Source: Ignavibacteria bacterium
GTDB taxonomy: Bacteria; Bacteroidota; Ignavibacteria; UBA10030; SZUA-254
NCBI GenBank assembly: GCA_016178625.1
Contig: JACOSX010000101.1
Location: forward strand, 1 to 36,593
Length of the DNA: 36,593 nt
Direction: 5' to 3'
Positions 16,849 to 25,711 of the stretch are shown piece by piece; position 1 is the stretch's first letter, and every line of letters begins with the position of its first letter. The position numbers and the translations under genes are program-made. The notes beneath the pieces are model-generated. The model had not been told where the DNA came from. It was given only the letters and a program-made list of their open reading frames with translations, and did not search any database.

Positions 16849-17334
16849 TCAATCATTTACCTTCAGTTGGTTTGAATAAAACCGCTCTCGCACGTTGATA
16901 CGTTTCTGAAAAGGCATGAGAAGATCAACCGTTCTTACCGTGAGTGAGAGTGACCTGCTGTCGGTTTGACCATGTTTGTCGTAGACAGTGAGGCTCGCCG
17001 TGAAGTCGCCCGTCGTTGTATATGTGTGTGTTGCCGATCCCGAGAAATGCTTCTGTGTACGTCGTACAAATCTTGTAAGTGTGCTGTCACCGAATTGAAG
17101 GATGAGTGAATCTAATCCCTGGTCATCGGAAGCACCGATTTGAAAGACAACGATCTCCCCTTGCCGAGGCGACACTGGCGTGTTCGTAAACGAAGAAATC
17201 TTAGGAGGATCATCTCCGGGAATTTTCACGGAAATGGTTCCATCACCGTGGCACCCTTCGAGGAGACCATACACGCAGCTTGCTGCAAGCGCGAGCATGA
17301 CGATTGATCTTCGTGTTCTCTCCCCATCTCCCAT
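16849..17334 (-). CDS. PKD-domain exported protein, possible lipoprotein
   Basis: A ~161-residue protein. The N terminus is basic (RTRRS) followed by a hydrophobic stretch containing two Cys (AASC and LEGC); either could be a lipobox but neither is canonical. Residues ~45-125 form a PKD/Ig-like domain: SSFTNTPVSPRQGEIVVFQI, then DQGLDSLILQFGDS and HTYTTTGDFTASLTVYD, the classic YxxxGxYxxxxxVxD ending. I place the start at ATG 17334, 10 nt after GGAG; a TTG at 17340 is also possible. PKD domains mediate binding at the cell surface. It precedes the M49-like gene on the same strand. Confidence 0.7.
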   Translation of the reverse strand: MGDGERTRRSIVMLALAASCVYGLLEGCHGDGTISVKIPGDDPPKISSFTNTPVSPRQGEIVVFQIGASDDQGLDSLILQFGDSTLTRFVRRTQKHFSGSATHTYTTTGDFTASLTVYDKHGQTDSRSLSLTVRTVDLLMPFQKRINVRERFYSNQLKVND

Positions 17335-17437
17335 GTGCAACTAACTCCGTCGTAATGTTTGAATCGATAACGCTATGTTGTTTGAAGACTTCCATGCCCC
17401 TCGATTTCCGCTCCGGGCCATCCGTACGAATGGGGAC

Positions 17438-18109
17438 TTACTCGAATTGCTTCCTGAACTCCGAGAGTTGTTCCTGGAGGAGACCTATCATCTCCTTCAT
17501 CTTCTTCACCTCTTCTTCGAGGAGAGTGATCCTCTCGTTATCAGCGAGCACCTGGAGGCGGGCAGCCTCCGGTCGAGCGGTCTGATCCGGTTCGTTCGAC
17601 TCAGGCGTGCCTGAAAGGAGGTGCATGTATCGGATTTCTTTTTGTCCGGTCTGCCGCGGCAATGGTACGACCAAGGACTGACGGTGTTGATTCGCGATCA
17701 ATCCATCAAGCGTTGTCTGAACGTCTTGTAACGACTCAAAGTGAAACATCGGTCCCGTTCGACCTCGAACCTCACCGACAGTCTGTGGGCCGCGTAGGAA
17801 GAGAAGACACAAAGCCGCAGATTCTTGTCGCGAGAGGTTGAATGTCTCCGTTGCATTGTGTTTGTACTTTGGCACTCGTATCCCTGCGCCCGTGATAGTG
17901 CTGACGAGTTTTTTCTCGCGTAAAGTATCCAGAGCCCGAACGACAGTTGTATCCTTGAAGGCAACAACCGGCTCACGATTGTTTTTCTGATTACAGGCGT
18001 TTGTCAGCGCATTCAAGGTGAGAGGATAATATTCCGGGGTTGTGAGTTCTTTCTCGATGAGAGACCCCAGTATCCGAACTTCAACCACATTGAGTGGCTT
18101 ATCAGACAT
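17438..18109 (-). CDS. yceH: YceH family (DUF480, UPF0502) winged-helix protein
   Basis: A 223-residue protein with the conserved DUF480 start LNVVEVRILGSLIEKELTTPEYYPLTLNALTNACNQK shortened to its key pieces: VRILGSLIEKE, YYPLTLNAL and CNQKNNREPV. Two winged-helix domains follow, with LRGPQTVGEVRGRT and FHFESL in the second. A C-terminal coiled coil (~185-223, ITLLEEEVKKMKEMIGLLQE) ends the protein. The molecular role is not established. A small membrane-protein ORF lies 42 nt upstream on the same strand. The ATG at 18109 has only a weak ribosome site. Confidence 0.9.
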   Translation of the reverse strand: MSDKPLNVVEVRILGSLIEKELTTPEYYPLTLNALTNACNQKNNREPVVAFKDTTVVRALDTLREKKLVSTITGAGIRVPKYKHNATETFNLSRQESAALCLLFLRGPQTVGEVRGRTGPMFHFESLQDVQTTLDGLIANQHRQSLVVPLPRQTGQKEIRYMHLLSGTPESNEPDQTARPEAARLQVLADNERITLLEEEVKKMKEMIGLLQEQLSEFRKQFE

Positions 18110-18151
18110 GATCGTTACGTCAAATGAACAACAATGAATGGATACAGGAAA

Positions 18152-18298
18152 TCATGGAACCGGGCAGCGTCCCAGTATCACTTGCCACAAAAAAGAGAGC
18201 GCGAGAAGAAGAACAGTAAAGCCCATCAGGTATCGGGTTCGCTGCTGTTTAGGAACCATTGAGAACGAGCCGAGCGCGTGTTTTGTCACTTCGGGCAT
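18152..18298 (-). CDS. Small single-pass membrane protein (48 residues)
   Basis: The ATG at 18298 is preceded by AAGGG at 9 nt, a good ribosome site. The frame encodes 48 residues: a polar N terminus (MPEVTKHALG), a basic stretch KQQRTR, then one hydrophobic helix (YLMGFTVLLLALSFLWQVIL) and a short tail GRCPVP. This is the usual form of a small inner-membrane protein. It probably heads the transcript of yceH, which starts 42 nt downstream. No family is recognised. Support comes from the ribosome site plus topology. Confidence 0.55.
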   Translation of the reverse strand: MPEVTKHALGSFSMVPKQQRTRYLMGFTVLLLALSFLWQVILGRCPVP

Positions 18299-18667
18299 GG
18301 TGTATTTCCCTTATCTAATGAGTAAAGCTTGTTCCATTGTCTCGTTCCGATGCTCTATATCAGAATGCCCCATAACTCCGTTCTGCGGAGACTAACGCAG
18401 AGGGTGGGAGCGAGCGGTCAAAAACTCACCGTTGCGTTCCCTCTTTTTTCAACTTGTGAAATGCGACGCACTTCGCGTTGGTTATTCTGGGGAAAGTGCG
18501 TCGCATTTACTCAACTAATTACACGCGATCTTTCGAACTCACCGAATAATCTTTAAACAAACTTTCCCTCTCCTTTTAGGAGAGGGATAAAGGTGGTGAG
18601 GTCTCATAAGCTAAAAGAAGACCCCTCCTTCAATTCCTCCCCTAAGGGGGGAGGAAGGTTTGTTCAG
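18299..18667. repeat. Repeat-rich spacer between valS and the yceH unit
   Basis: No convincing gene in this 369-nt stretch. It holds a perfect 15-bp inverted repeat (18459-18473 with 18494-18508, core ATGCGACGCACTT), a CCCTCTCC/GGAGAGGG hairpin (18566-18586) followed by a GGTGGTGAGG tail, and a CCTCCCC/GGGGGGAGG hairpin (about 18635-18655) just past the valS stop. The last may end valS on the minus strand, but the T-run is poor. Confidence 0.55.
18459..18508. repeat. Perfect 15-bp inverted repeat
   Basis: AAATGCGACGCACTT at 18459-18473 is mirrored exactly by AAGTGCGTCGCATTT at 18494-18508 with a 20-nt loop. There is no flanking T-run, so it is more likely a dispersed palindromic repeat than an intrinsic terminator. 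Confidence 0.7.
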
Positions 18668-21421
18668 CTACAATCGTGCGAGATTCCTCTGCAACTTCTC
18701 GAGATTCGCCTTAAAGTTCTCCAACTTCTCCCGTTCTTTCTCCACAACTTCTTTCGGTGCTTTGCTGATGAAGCTCTCGTTCCCAAGCTTCTTCTGGATC
18801 GAATCGAGCATCCTCCGGTTATGATCGATCTCTTTTTGAATGCGGTCGCGTTCCGCACCGAAGTCGATGAGACCTTCGAGTGGAATAAACACCTCGCCTC
18901 CATCGACAACTACGCTTGCAGCGTGTCGAGGCTTTGCCCCGTTATTCAGTCGGCCGATCTTTGTGACGCGAGCGAGTCTCTGGAAGTAACTCTGGTACTT
19001 CTCAATGATTTCCTCTTTTGTGTTGTCAGGGAAATTGATGATAAGATGGATTTCCTTCGATGGTGGAACTGCGAGTTCTCCGCGCACGTTTCTGATGCTG
19101 TTGATCGTGTTTTGTACGAACGTCATCTCTGCTTCGGTCTTTTTATCGATCCATCTCTTGTCATAGGTTGGGTAGGGCGCCACCATGATCGACTCGTCTT
19201 CCCTGCGCGGCGAGAGATGCTGCCACAATTCTTCCGTCACGAACGGCATGAAGGGATGGAGCATCCTTAACGCGTGATCGAACACGCTAATAGCGCGGTC
19301 AAGGACAATACGTTTCACCTCTGCCGATTCATCGCCGTACAGCCGCCCTTTGATCATTTCGACATACCAATCGCAGAAGTCGTGCCAGATGAAATCGTAG
19401 AGAATCTTCGTTGCCTGATTGATCTCGAACTGGGTCAGTGCTCGGTCCAGGTCGCCGATAGTCGAGTGGAGGCGAGAAAGGATCCATCGGTCGGCGAGGT
19501 CGACGTGTGTATCCGACCCTTCGACTGCGCTCAGGGTGACGGATGCACTGCCGAGCTGTTCCTTGTTCATGAGGAGGAACCTTCCCGCATTCCAAATCTT
19601 GTTCGCGAAGTTTCTGCCGATCTCGCACTTCTCATTTGAATACAACACATCCTGACCAAGGGGTGCGAGGTAGACGATAGTGAAGCGCAACGCGTCTGCA
19701 CCGTACTCGGCGATGACGTCGAGTGGATCGGGAGAGTTGCCGAGCGACTTGCTCATCTTCCTGCCTTTAAGGTCGCGGATAATACTCGTGAAATACACGT
19801 CTTTGAACGGGATGCAGTGTTCTACTGTTGAACGCTGCGAACCATCCGGCAAAGGGATTTCATTCATGACCTCCAATCCAGCCATCATCATCCGGGCGAC
19901 CCAAAAGAAGATAATATCAGGGGCAGTCACCAACGTAGCAGTCGGATAGAAATACCGGAGATCAGGATTATCTTTGGGCCAGCCGAGCGTGGAGAAGGGC
20001 CAAAGCCACGACGAGAACCAGGTATCAAGAACATCTTCATCCTGCCGCATGTTTGTCGATCCGCAATGCAGACAGCGTTCGGGTTGTGTGCGTGAAACGA
20101 TCGGCTGCTTGCATTCGAGCTTGCACATCTCATCGCCAACGCAGTACCAAACGGGGATCCGGTGTCCCCACCAGAGCTGACGAGAGATGCACCAATCGCG
20201 GATGTTGGTCATCCAGTGCTCATAAGTTTTAAGCCACCTCTCTGGATGAAACTTGATCGTTCCATCCAGTACGACCTTCAGCGCGGGTTCGGCAAGCGGC
20301 TTCATCTTTACAAACCACTGGTCGGAGAGGTACGGCTGGATGATCGTATCGCACCGATAGCAATGGCCCACGTTGTTGACGTACGGCTCTGTTTTCTCAA
20401 GAAGACCAAGCGCCTCCAAATCCCTCACGACTTGCTTGCGCGCATCGCGATGATCCATCCCTTGATACTTGTGTGGGACGTTGTCGTTCAGGCGCGCTGA
20501 TTCATCGAGGATGTTAATAAACGCCATCTGATGCCGCTGGCCAATGTTTTGATTGTGTCGTTGACCAATCCAGTAATCGTTCGGGTCATGTGCTGGGGTA
20601 ACCTTCACCATCCCTGTGCCGAACGTCGGGTCGACGAAATCATCGGTGATAATCGGAATCTCCCGATCAGCCAGTGGAAGAAGAACCATCCTTCCCAGAA
20701 GATGCTTGTATCGGTTGTCGTTTGGATGAACGGCTACGGCTGTATCGCCGAGTATTGTTTCCGGACGGGTCGTAGCGATGACCGCATATTCTTTCAGATC
20801 TTTAATAGGATACTTGATATACCAAAGATTGGTTTGTTGTTCAGCGAAATTGACTTCATCATCGCTCAGGGCTGTGTGGTCCTTCGGGCACCAATTCACA
20901 ATGTATTTTCCACGATAGATCAGTCCCTTCTCGTAAAGGCGAATGAACATTTCCTGAACAGCATCGGAGAGCCCTTCATCCATGGTGAAGCGCTCGCGCA
21001 CCCAGTCGCACGAGGTTCCCAGCTTTCGTAGCTGCTTGATAATTGTTCCTCCATACTGTTCCTTCCACCTCCAGACGCGCTTCAGAAATTCTTCACGCCC
21101 GAGATCGTGGCGGTTCTTCCCTTCCTTTGCCAGAGATTTCTCGACAACATTTTGTGTGGCGATGCCGGCATGGTCGGTCCCCGGCATCCATAGTGTCTCG
21201 AAACCTTGCATGCGTTTCCATCTGACGAAGACGTCCTGGATGGTGTTGTTCAAGACATGTCCCATCGTTAAGATGCCGGTGATGTTCGGTGGCGGAATGA
21301 CGACGGTATACGGTTTGTTCTTTAGATCGACCTCCGCGTGGAAGAAGTTATTCTTCTCCCAGAACGGGTACCATTTTTCTTCGGAGTCTTTAGGAACGAA
21401 TGCTTTTGGAAGTTCAGTCAT
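18668..21421 (-). CDS. valS: Valine--tRNA ligase
   Basis: A 917-residue class I synthetase that charges tRNA-Val and edits mischarged Thr. PPPNITGILTMGH at residues 43-55 is the HIGH region, here with Thr52 in place of the first His. The GTDHAGIATQ motif follows. The editing domain includes TTRPETILGDTAVAVHP, and KMSKS lies in GRKMSKSLGNSPDP. The anticodon-binding domain holds RWILSRL, and the C-terminal coiled coil (~850-917) is the usual tRNA-binding arm. A dispersed palindrome is embedded in frame at about residues 628-636 (TLSAVEGSD), between KMSKS and RWILSRL. The ATG at 21421 starts the conserved protein. Full length, not truncated. Confidence 0.95.
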   Translation of the reverse strand: MTELPKAFVPKDSEEKWYPFWEKNNFFHAEVDLKNKPYTVVIPPPNITGILTMGHVLNNTIQDVFVRWKRMQGFETLWMPGTDHAGIATQNVVEKSLAKEGKNRHDLGREEFLKRVWRWKEQYGGTIIKQLRKLGTSCDWVRERFTMDEGLSDAVQEMFIRLYEKGLIYRGKYIVNWCPKDHTALSDDEVNFAEQQTNLWYIKYPIKDLKEYAVIATTRPETILGDTAVAVHPNDNRYKHLLGRMVLLPLADREIPIITDDFVDPTFGTGMVKVTPAHDPNDYWIGQRHNQNIGQRHQMAFINILDESARLNDNVPHKYQGMDHRDARKQVVRDLEALGLLEKTEPYVNNVGHCYRCDTIIQPYLSDQWFVKMKPLAEPALKVVLDGTIKFHPERWLKTYEHWMTNIRDWCISRQLWWGHRIPVWYCVGDEMCKLECKQPIVSRTQPERCLHCGSTNMRQDEDVLDTWFSSWLWPFSTLGWPKDNPDLRYFYPTATLVTAPDIIFFWVARMMMAGLEVMNEIPLPDGSQRSTVEHCIPFKDVYFTSIIRDLKGRKMSKSLGNSPDPLDVIAEYGADALRFTIVYLAPLGQDVLYSNEKCEIGRNFANKIWNAGRFLLMNKEQLGSASVTLSAVEGSDTHVDLADRWILSRLHSTIGDLDRALTQFEINQATKILYDFIWHDFCDWYVEMIKGRLYGDESAEVKRIVLDRAISVFDHALRMLHPFMPFVTEELWQHLSPRREDESIMVAPYPTYDKRWIDKKTEAEMTFVQNTINSIRNVRGELAVPPSKEIHLIINFPDNTKEEIIEKYQSYFQRLARVTKIGRLNNGAKPRHAASVVVDGGEVFIPLEGLIDFGAERDRIQKEIDHNRRMLDSIQKKLGNESFISKAPKEVVEKEREKLENFKANLEKLQRNLARL
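19516..19537. repeat. Dispersed palindrome translated inside valS
   Basis: ACCCT-TCGACTGCGCTC-AGGGT forms a hairpin; the outer TCCG/CGGA bases extend it. Sequences of this type (CCCTGAGC...GTCGAAGGG) are common intergenic palindromes in many bacterial genomes. Here it lies in the valS frame and is read as TLSAVEGS without breaking it. Confidence 0.65.
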
Positions 21422-21552
21422 AGAAACGATTTAGGGTTCTGAGTTTACATTCAAGCAGCAGAGGTTATAGTATCGATGAGCAAATCAGTTTAGATAACAA
21501 GCCGCCTCGTGCTGGCAAGAAGGGACCGATGGAGATTCCTCTTACTGACTTA

Positions 21553-23856
21553 TCATTTCACGGTGAGCGTTCGCTCAAAACCGGTCTCGTTGCCTGCATG
21601 GTCTTTCAGTGTAATTGTCACGGAATGCTTGCCACGGTGCAAGGGCTCATCACCTTGATACCATGCGAGATGGTGTTCGCCATCGATTTCTGGAATGAGG
21701 AGCTTATTATCAAGGTACAGTTTTATCTCATCAGGATCAACACCTGAGAGGTTGTCATGGTAGCGAAACGAAATGAAAAGAAATCCCTTGCGAGTCTGGA
21801 CGCGCAATCGTCCAAGCGTTGGTCGTTCATCATCACGAAGAATGGCGAGATCTCCCAATGTGCGATTGAGCGTGGTGGAAAAGGTCTGATGATTCTTGTC
21901 GAGCAGTCCGGTTTGGAAGACCCATGCGCCTCTTGAGCCAAAGTATAAGCCTTGATGGCTGATGTCGCTTTCAGACTTCACTCGCATGGAGACGGTGATT
22001 CCTCTATTCAGAAGGACATCGCTGGGCTCGAGGGAGTAGAAGGTTGACCCTCGGTTGGTCTCGCTGTTGATTTCCATGCAAAGAGGTTTATACACGGCGG
22101 CGGAATCATAGCTGATGTCCAGATTGCCGTGATCGATTGTTATAGAGCCTCCTCGACCTGCGGGGATCGCGATGAGTGAGAAGGAGTCAACCGCTGACGT
22201 CGGTTTACCATTGACTTCAGCACTGACTTGAACGAGGCGTCTGTCTGCGTTCTGGTCGGATGGGACGAACATTCCTGAATACTTGTCCACGTCGATTGCT
22301 TCAAGAGTCACGGAAAGTTTATTCATTCCTTCCTGCACGGAGAGAGATGGTGTTGTTGTGAAGACTCCAGGAGTGGTGATGGTGAATTTGACATGATCTT
22401 TCAACACTTCCGTTGCTATATGAACATCCCTGACTGGACCCTGCGATTTCTTGATGAAGTAGAACACAGGCGCGGATTGCGATCCCCACTTGGTCTCTGC
22501 AACAACCTTGATGACATCGTATGGCTTTGTATTGACGGGCATTTCCATTCCTGAAGAATCAGTCTCCATACGGTCGCGAGTTAGCGTGTGCTGAGACCAG
22601 GATGGCTGAAACGCCCTCTTGCCGAAGACATAGCACTTCGCGATCGATTCCAAGTGATCTCCTGTCAAGACAATGCCATCATCGTCGACGTGATCAAGAT
22701 GAATCACAGGCCGATGGTTTGCGAGAAGCGTTCCGTTTAACTCGCTACGATTGCCGCGGATATCCAGACAAACGATCCGGTAGGTATGTTTGCCTTCAGT
22801 GATCTTTTCAGTATTAATGATTCCCGTTCCAGGTGGTTTATGTTCATAGAAAGGAAGTGTATTTCCCGCGTCGATATATAGTTTTTGAAATTCCCCTCGC
22901 CCTTCGTTGATCGCAGGCAGATCGTAATGGAGGTCGATCTGCTTTGACTCTTCCGCCGGAACGCGATTCAATTCCATCGAATATATCAAGGAATCGTCGA
23001 GATAAAACTCCATCCGATGAATCCCCGCGCGACTGGCTGTGCCATCCGACTTGTCGTCAGCCTCAACGGCAAACCCAACTTGCCCATGAACGCGGATGGT
23101 TTGCGGGATTGTCAGCACGCGCTTGCTCCGGGGAAACCGACTAAAGTATCGTGGGCCGGTGTTATTTTCGACGGACGAATTATATGTAAGTGGTGAAATC
23201 ATGACACGTCTGATGCGTGGAGGAATATCGTCCCGCGCGCCAAACTTCGTGCATAACATAGGATTAATTGGGTTAAGGCTCTCGTCCCGGATTTCAAAAT
23301 GAAGATGCGGAGGACCAAACCCGGTGTCTCCTGTGTAGGCGATGACATCTCCCTGTCTCACAGGCACAATTGATGAATCGAGGGTCAGATCGATCGAATA
23401 CGTTTCACGTCGGTACTGTTCGGCACGTGCCACCCGATTGATCTCCTGGCTAAACGTTTGGAGATGAGCGTATGTACTCACATATCCATCTGCATGTTTC
23501 ACGAACAACATTTTGCCGTAGCCAGTTGGAGTGATTCTGATCCGATAGATGTATCCGTCTCGAACAGCGAACACTTTATATCCTTTTTGTCCATTTGTGC
23601 TAATATCGATCCCTCCGTGAAAGTGGGTGGAACGATACTCAGCAAATGACGACGTGACTTTCGTACTCGCATCGGTGGGCCAGTTATAATCTTGTAAGTT
23701 TGTTCTCACAGTGTCGAAATCGACGGTGTGGACGGTCTTCGCGTGGATCGCATCGGGAGAAGAGCTTCGATCTGCCTTCCCTAGTGGAGAGGTGAAAAAG
23801 GAAAAACTACAAAGGACAGACAGGACAACACTAAAATGTGAACAACGGGTGAGCAT
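21553..23856 (-). CDS. Exported M23-family metallopeptidase with long beta-rich C-terminal region
   Basis: A ~767-residue exported protein. A signal peptide covers the first ~28 residues (SVVLSVLCSFSFFTS). The M23 (LytM) domain at ~60-205 carries the zinc motifs: HFHGGIDIS (HxxxD) and PHLHFEI (HxH), both intact, so it is probably an active glycyl/peptidoglycan endopeptidase. The remaining ~560 residues are beta-sandwich-like (VGFAVEADDKSDGTASRAGIHRMEFYLDD and VDPDEIKLYLDNKLL style), likely Ig-like surface domains. The start is taken as the ATG at 23856; a TTG three nt upstream is also open. It begins 6 nt after the stop of the FAH-family gene, so the two are translationally coupled. Confidence 0.85.
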   Translation of the reverse strand: MLTRCSHFSVVLSVLCSFSFFTSPLGKADRSSSPDAIHAKTVHTVDFDTVRTNLQDYNWPTDASTKVTSSFAEYRSTHFHGGIDISTNGQKGYKVFAVRDGYIYRIRITPTGYGKMLFVKHADGYVSTYAHLQTFSQEINRVARAEQYRRETYSIDLTLDSSIVPVRQGDVIAYTGDTGFGPPHLHFEIRDESLNPINPMLCTKFGARDDIPPRIRRVMISPLTYNSSVENNTGPRYFSRFPRSKRVLTIPQTIRVHGQVGFAVEADDKSDGTASRAGIHRMEFYLDDSLIYSMELNRVPAEESKQIDLHYDLPAINEGRGEFQKLYIDAGNTLPFYEHKPPGTGIINTEKITEGKHTYRIVCLDIRGNRSELNGTLLANHRPVIHLDHVDDDGIVLTGDHLESIAKCYVFGKRAFQPSWSQHTLTRDRMETDSSGMEMPVNTKPYDVIKVVAETKWGSQSAPVFYFIKKSQGPVRDVHIATEVLKDHVKFTITTPGVFTTTPSLSVQEGMNKLSVTLEAIDVDKYSGMFVPSDQNADRRLVQVSAEVNGKPTSAVDSFSLIAIPAGRGGSITIDHGNLDISYDSAAVYKPLCMEINSETNRGSTFYSLEPSDVLLNRGITVSMRVKSESDISHQGLYFGSRGAWVFQTGLLDKNHQTFSTTLNRTLGDLAILRDDERPTLGRLRVQTRKGFLFISFRYHDNLSGVDPDEIKLYLDNKLLIPEIDGEHHLAWYQGDEPLHRGKHSVTITLKDHAGNETGFERTLTVK

Positions 23857-23862
23857 CAAAGG

Positions 23863-24528
23863 TCAGGCTTGAACCACGCGGTGTGAGATTGTTGTGTATC
23901 CGACAAGTTCTGCCTCGATTGTGTCTCCTGCGACGATCCGGCTAACACCTTCCGGCGTGCCAGTGAAAATGAGATCCCCTCGTTCAAGCGTGAAGATGGA
24001 GGATATGTACTCGATGATGGTATCGATGGAAAAGATCATGTTCCGTGTTGAACTCTTTTGACGAATTACTCCGTTCACCTTGCACGAAATGGTGAGGTCA
24101 CGAGGATTGTTGATCTTCGCTGCCGGAATAATGTCAGAGACTGGAGCAGATGTGTCAAAGCCCTTCGCAACTGTCCAGGGATGTCCTTGTTTTTTTGCTT
24201 CATTCTGTACGTCTCTCATCGTCATATCCAGGCCGATCGCATAACCAAGAACATAACCTGCAGAATCCGAGGCTCGAATGTTTTTCCCTTCCTTTCCGAT
24301 CGCAACGACCAGTTCCACTTCATGGTGGACCTCATGAGACATTCTCGGGATCTTAATTTCATCTCCGTCTCTTATGATCGCCGTCGAAGGTTTCAAAAAG
24401 ACCACAGGCTCCTCTGGAACTTCCGACTCCATCTCTTTGGCGTGCGCAGCATAATTCTTGCCAAGGCAGAAAATCTTTCCAACAAGAATTTCTTCTCCAG
24501 AACCATTACAGCGAATCCTTTTCATCAT
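23863..24528 (-). CDS. Fumarylacetoacetate hydrolase family protein (acylpyruvase-like)
   Basis: A 221-residue single-domain FAH-fold enzyme, the length of acylpyruvate hydrolases (YcgM/FAHD1 type). The family start GKIFCLGKNYAAHAKEM is present, followed by the metal ligands in HHEVELVVAIG (Glu-x-Glu) and Asp in GLDMTMRD. The LIFTGTPEGVSRI loop near the C terminus is also conserved. Known members hydrolyse C-C bonds of acylpyruvates or decarboxylate oxaloacetate; the substrate here is not decided by sequence. The start is one of two consecutive ATGs (24528 or 24525). It is co-directional with and 6 nt upstream of the M23 peptidase, and divergent from purM. Confidence 0.88.
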   Translation of the reverse strand: MMKRIRCNGSGEEILVGKIFCLGKNYAAHAKEMESEVPEEPVVFLKPSTAIIRDGDEIKIPRMSHEVHHEVELVVAIGKEGKNIRASDSAGYVLGYAIGLDMTMRDVQNEAKKQGHPWTVAKGFDTSAPVSDIIPAAKINNPRDLTISCKVNGVIRQKSSTRNMIFSIDTIIEYISSIFTLERGDLIFTGTPEGVSRIVAGDTIEAELVGYTTISHRVVQA

Positions 24529-24605
24529 CGTACAATAAAATACTTAAGAAGGTAGTTAAATTCAACCATTCTTGCAAGGAAGAGTGTTACCCGCGATACG
24601 ATCCC

Positions 24606-24635
24606 TTGCATTTTGAAAACATTTATGACTATATT
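24606..24635 (+). promoter_or_regulatory. Candidate promoter of purM
   Basis: TTGCAT (24606-24611) is followed after 18 nt by TATATT (24630-24635), 38 nt before the purM GTG. It lies in the divergent spacer between the FAH-family gene and purM. Moderate match; no PurR-type operator recognised. Confidence 0.35.
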
Positions 24636-24673
24636 GAGCCGATTTATGAGTAACCCTAAGATAAGGAAATGAT

Positions 24674-25711
24674 GTGACGAAGACGTACGCACAGGCAGGT
24701 GTTAGTATTGCGGCCGGGGATGAATTTGTTGGACGAATCAAAGACAAAGTACGATCAACCTTTTCAACTGCGGTCCTTGCCGATATCGGTGCATTCGGCG
24801 GATTTTATGATGCGAGATTCCCCGAGATGCGCGAGCCGGTTCTCGTCTCGAGCATGGACGGGGTCGGAACGAAGTTGAAAGTCGCGTTCCTCATGGAACG
24901 GCACGATACCGTAGGGGAGGATCTGGTCAACCATTGTGTCAATGACATAGCGGTTTGCGGCGCGCGGCCGCTGTTTTTTCTGGATTACCTCGCCACGGGC
25001 AAACTTTTGCCGAAAGTCGCTGAAGACATTGTCGCTGGGATCGTGAAGGCATGTCGCGCAAACGGCTGCTCGCTCATCGGCGGCGAGACCGCGGAGATGC
25101 CCGGACTGTATCGCGAGAACGAATACGATATCGCGGGCACAATCGTCGGCGTCGCAGAGAAGAAGAGAATTTTTGATGGAAAAAAAGTGAAAGCAGGTGA
25201 CGTTCTTATCGGGCTTCCGTCAACAGGATTGCACACGAATGGATATTCACTTGCCCGGACGGTTTTGTTTGAGCGGTATGAAGTTGATGATTTTATTGAT
25301 GAACTCGGTATGAGTATTGGCGAAGCACTTCTCACTGTACATCGCTCTTATTTCACTGCAATTACGGCAATCTCGTCTTTGCCTGATGTCCATGCCTTTG
25401 CTCATATCACAGGTGGCGGCATTGTCGGCAACACGTCGCGAGTAATTCCCAATCACTGTTCGCTGAACATCGATTGGCGAAGGTGGAAACGTCCGCCGAT
25501 TTTTCAGATCATCCAAAAATCCGGCAATGTTCCCGAAGATGACATGCGGCGCACCTTCAATGTGGGAATTGGTTTGGTGATCATCGCATCAGAACGCGGA
25601 GCAGAGAAGATTATGCACATATTGCGCGAGCAAGGAGAAGCACCTTTCATCTTCGGTGAAGTTACGAGCCGATCAGCAGAACACACAACCAAGAAAGGAA
25701 CACGTGGCTAA
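24674..25711 (+). CDS. purM: Phosphoribosylformylglycinamidine cyclo-ligase
   Basis: A 345-residue enzyme of purine synthesis: it closes FGAM to aminoimidazole ribonucleotide using ATP. The family landmarks are present: SSMDGVGTKLKVAF, NDIAVCGARPLFFLDYLATGKL, GGETAEMPGLY, STGLHTNGYSLAR and HITGGGIVGN. The start is GTG at 24674, 6 nt after AAGGA; the nearby ATGs are out of frame. The sequence from ~280 on (IFQIIQKSGNVPEDDMRRTFNVGIGL) is normal for the family, with a short extra C-terminal tail. No other pur gene is adjacent. The GTG of the downstream kinase overlaps its last codons. Confidence 0.93.
   Translation: MTKTYAQAGVSIAAGDEFVGRIKDKVRSTFSTAVLADIGAFGGFYDARFPEMREPVLVSSMDGVGTKLKVAFLMERHDTVGEDLVNHCVNDIAVCGARPLFFLDYLATGKLLPKVAEDIVAGIVKACRANGCSLIGGETAEMPGLYRENEYDIAGTIVGVAEKKRIFDGKKVKAGDVLIGLPSTGLHTNGYSLARTVLFERYEVDDFIDELGMSIGEALLTVHRSYFTAITAISSLPDVHAFAHITGGGIVGNTSRVIPNHCSLNIDWRRWKRPPIFQIIQKSGNVPEDDMRRTFNVGIGLVIIASERGAEKIMHILREQGEAPFIFGEVTSRSAEHTTKKGTRG

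Noticed and set aside
18138-18556. Plus-strand ORFs of 75-85 codons in the valS-yceH spacer
   Set aside because: They are shadows of the minus-strand small membrane gene and of repeats; the compositions are Cys/Arg/Ser-rich and unlike proteins.
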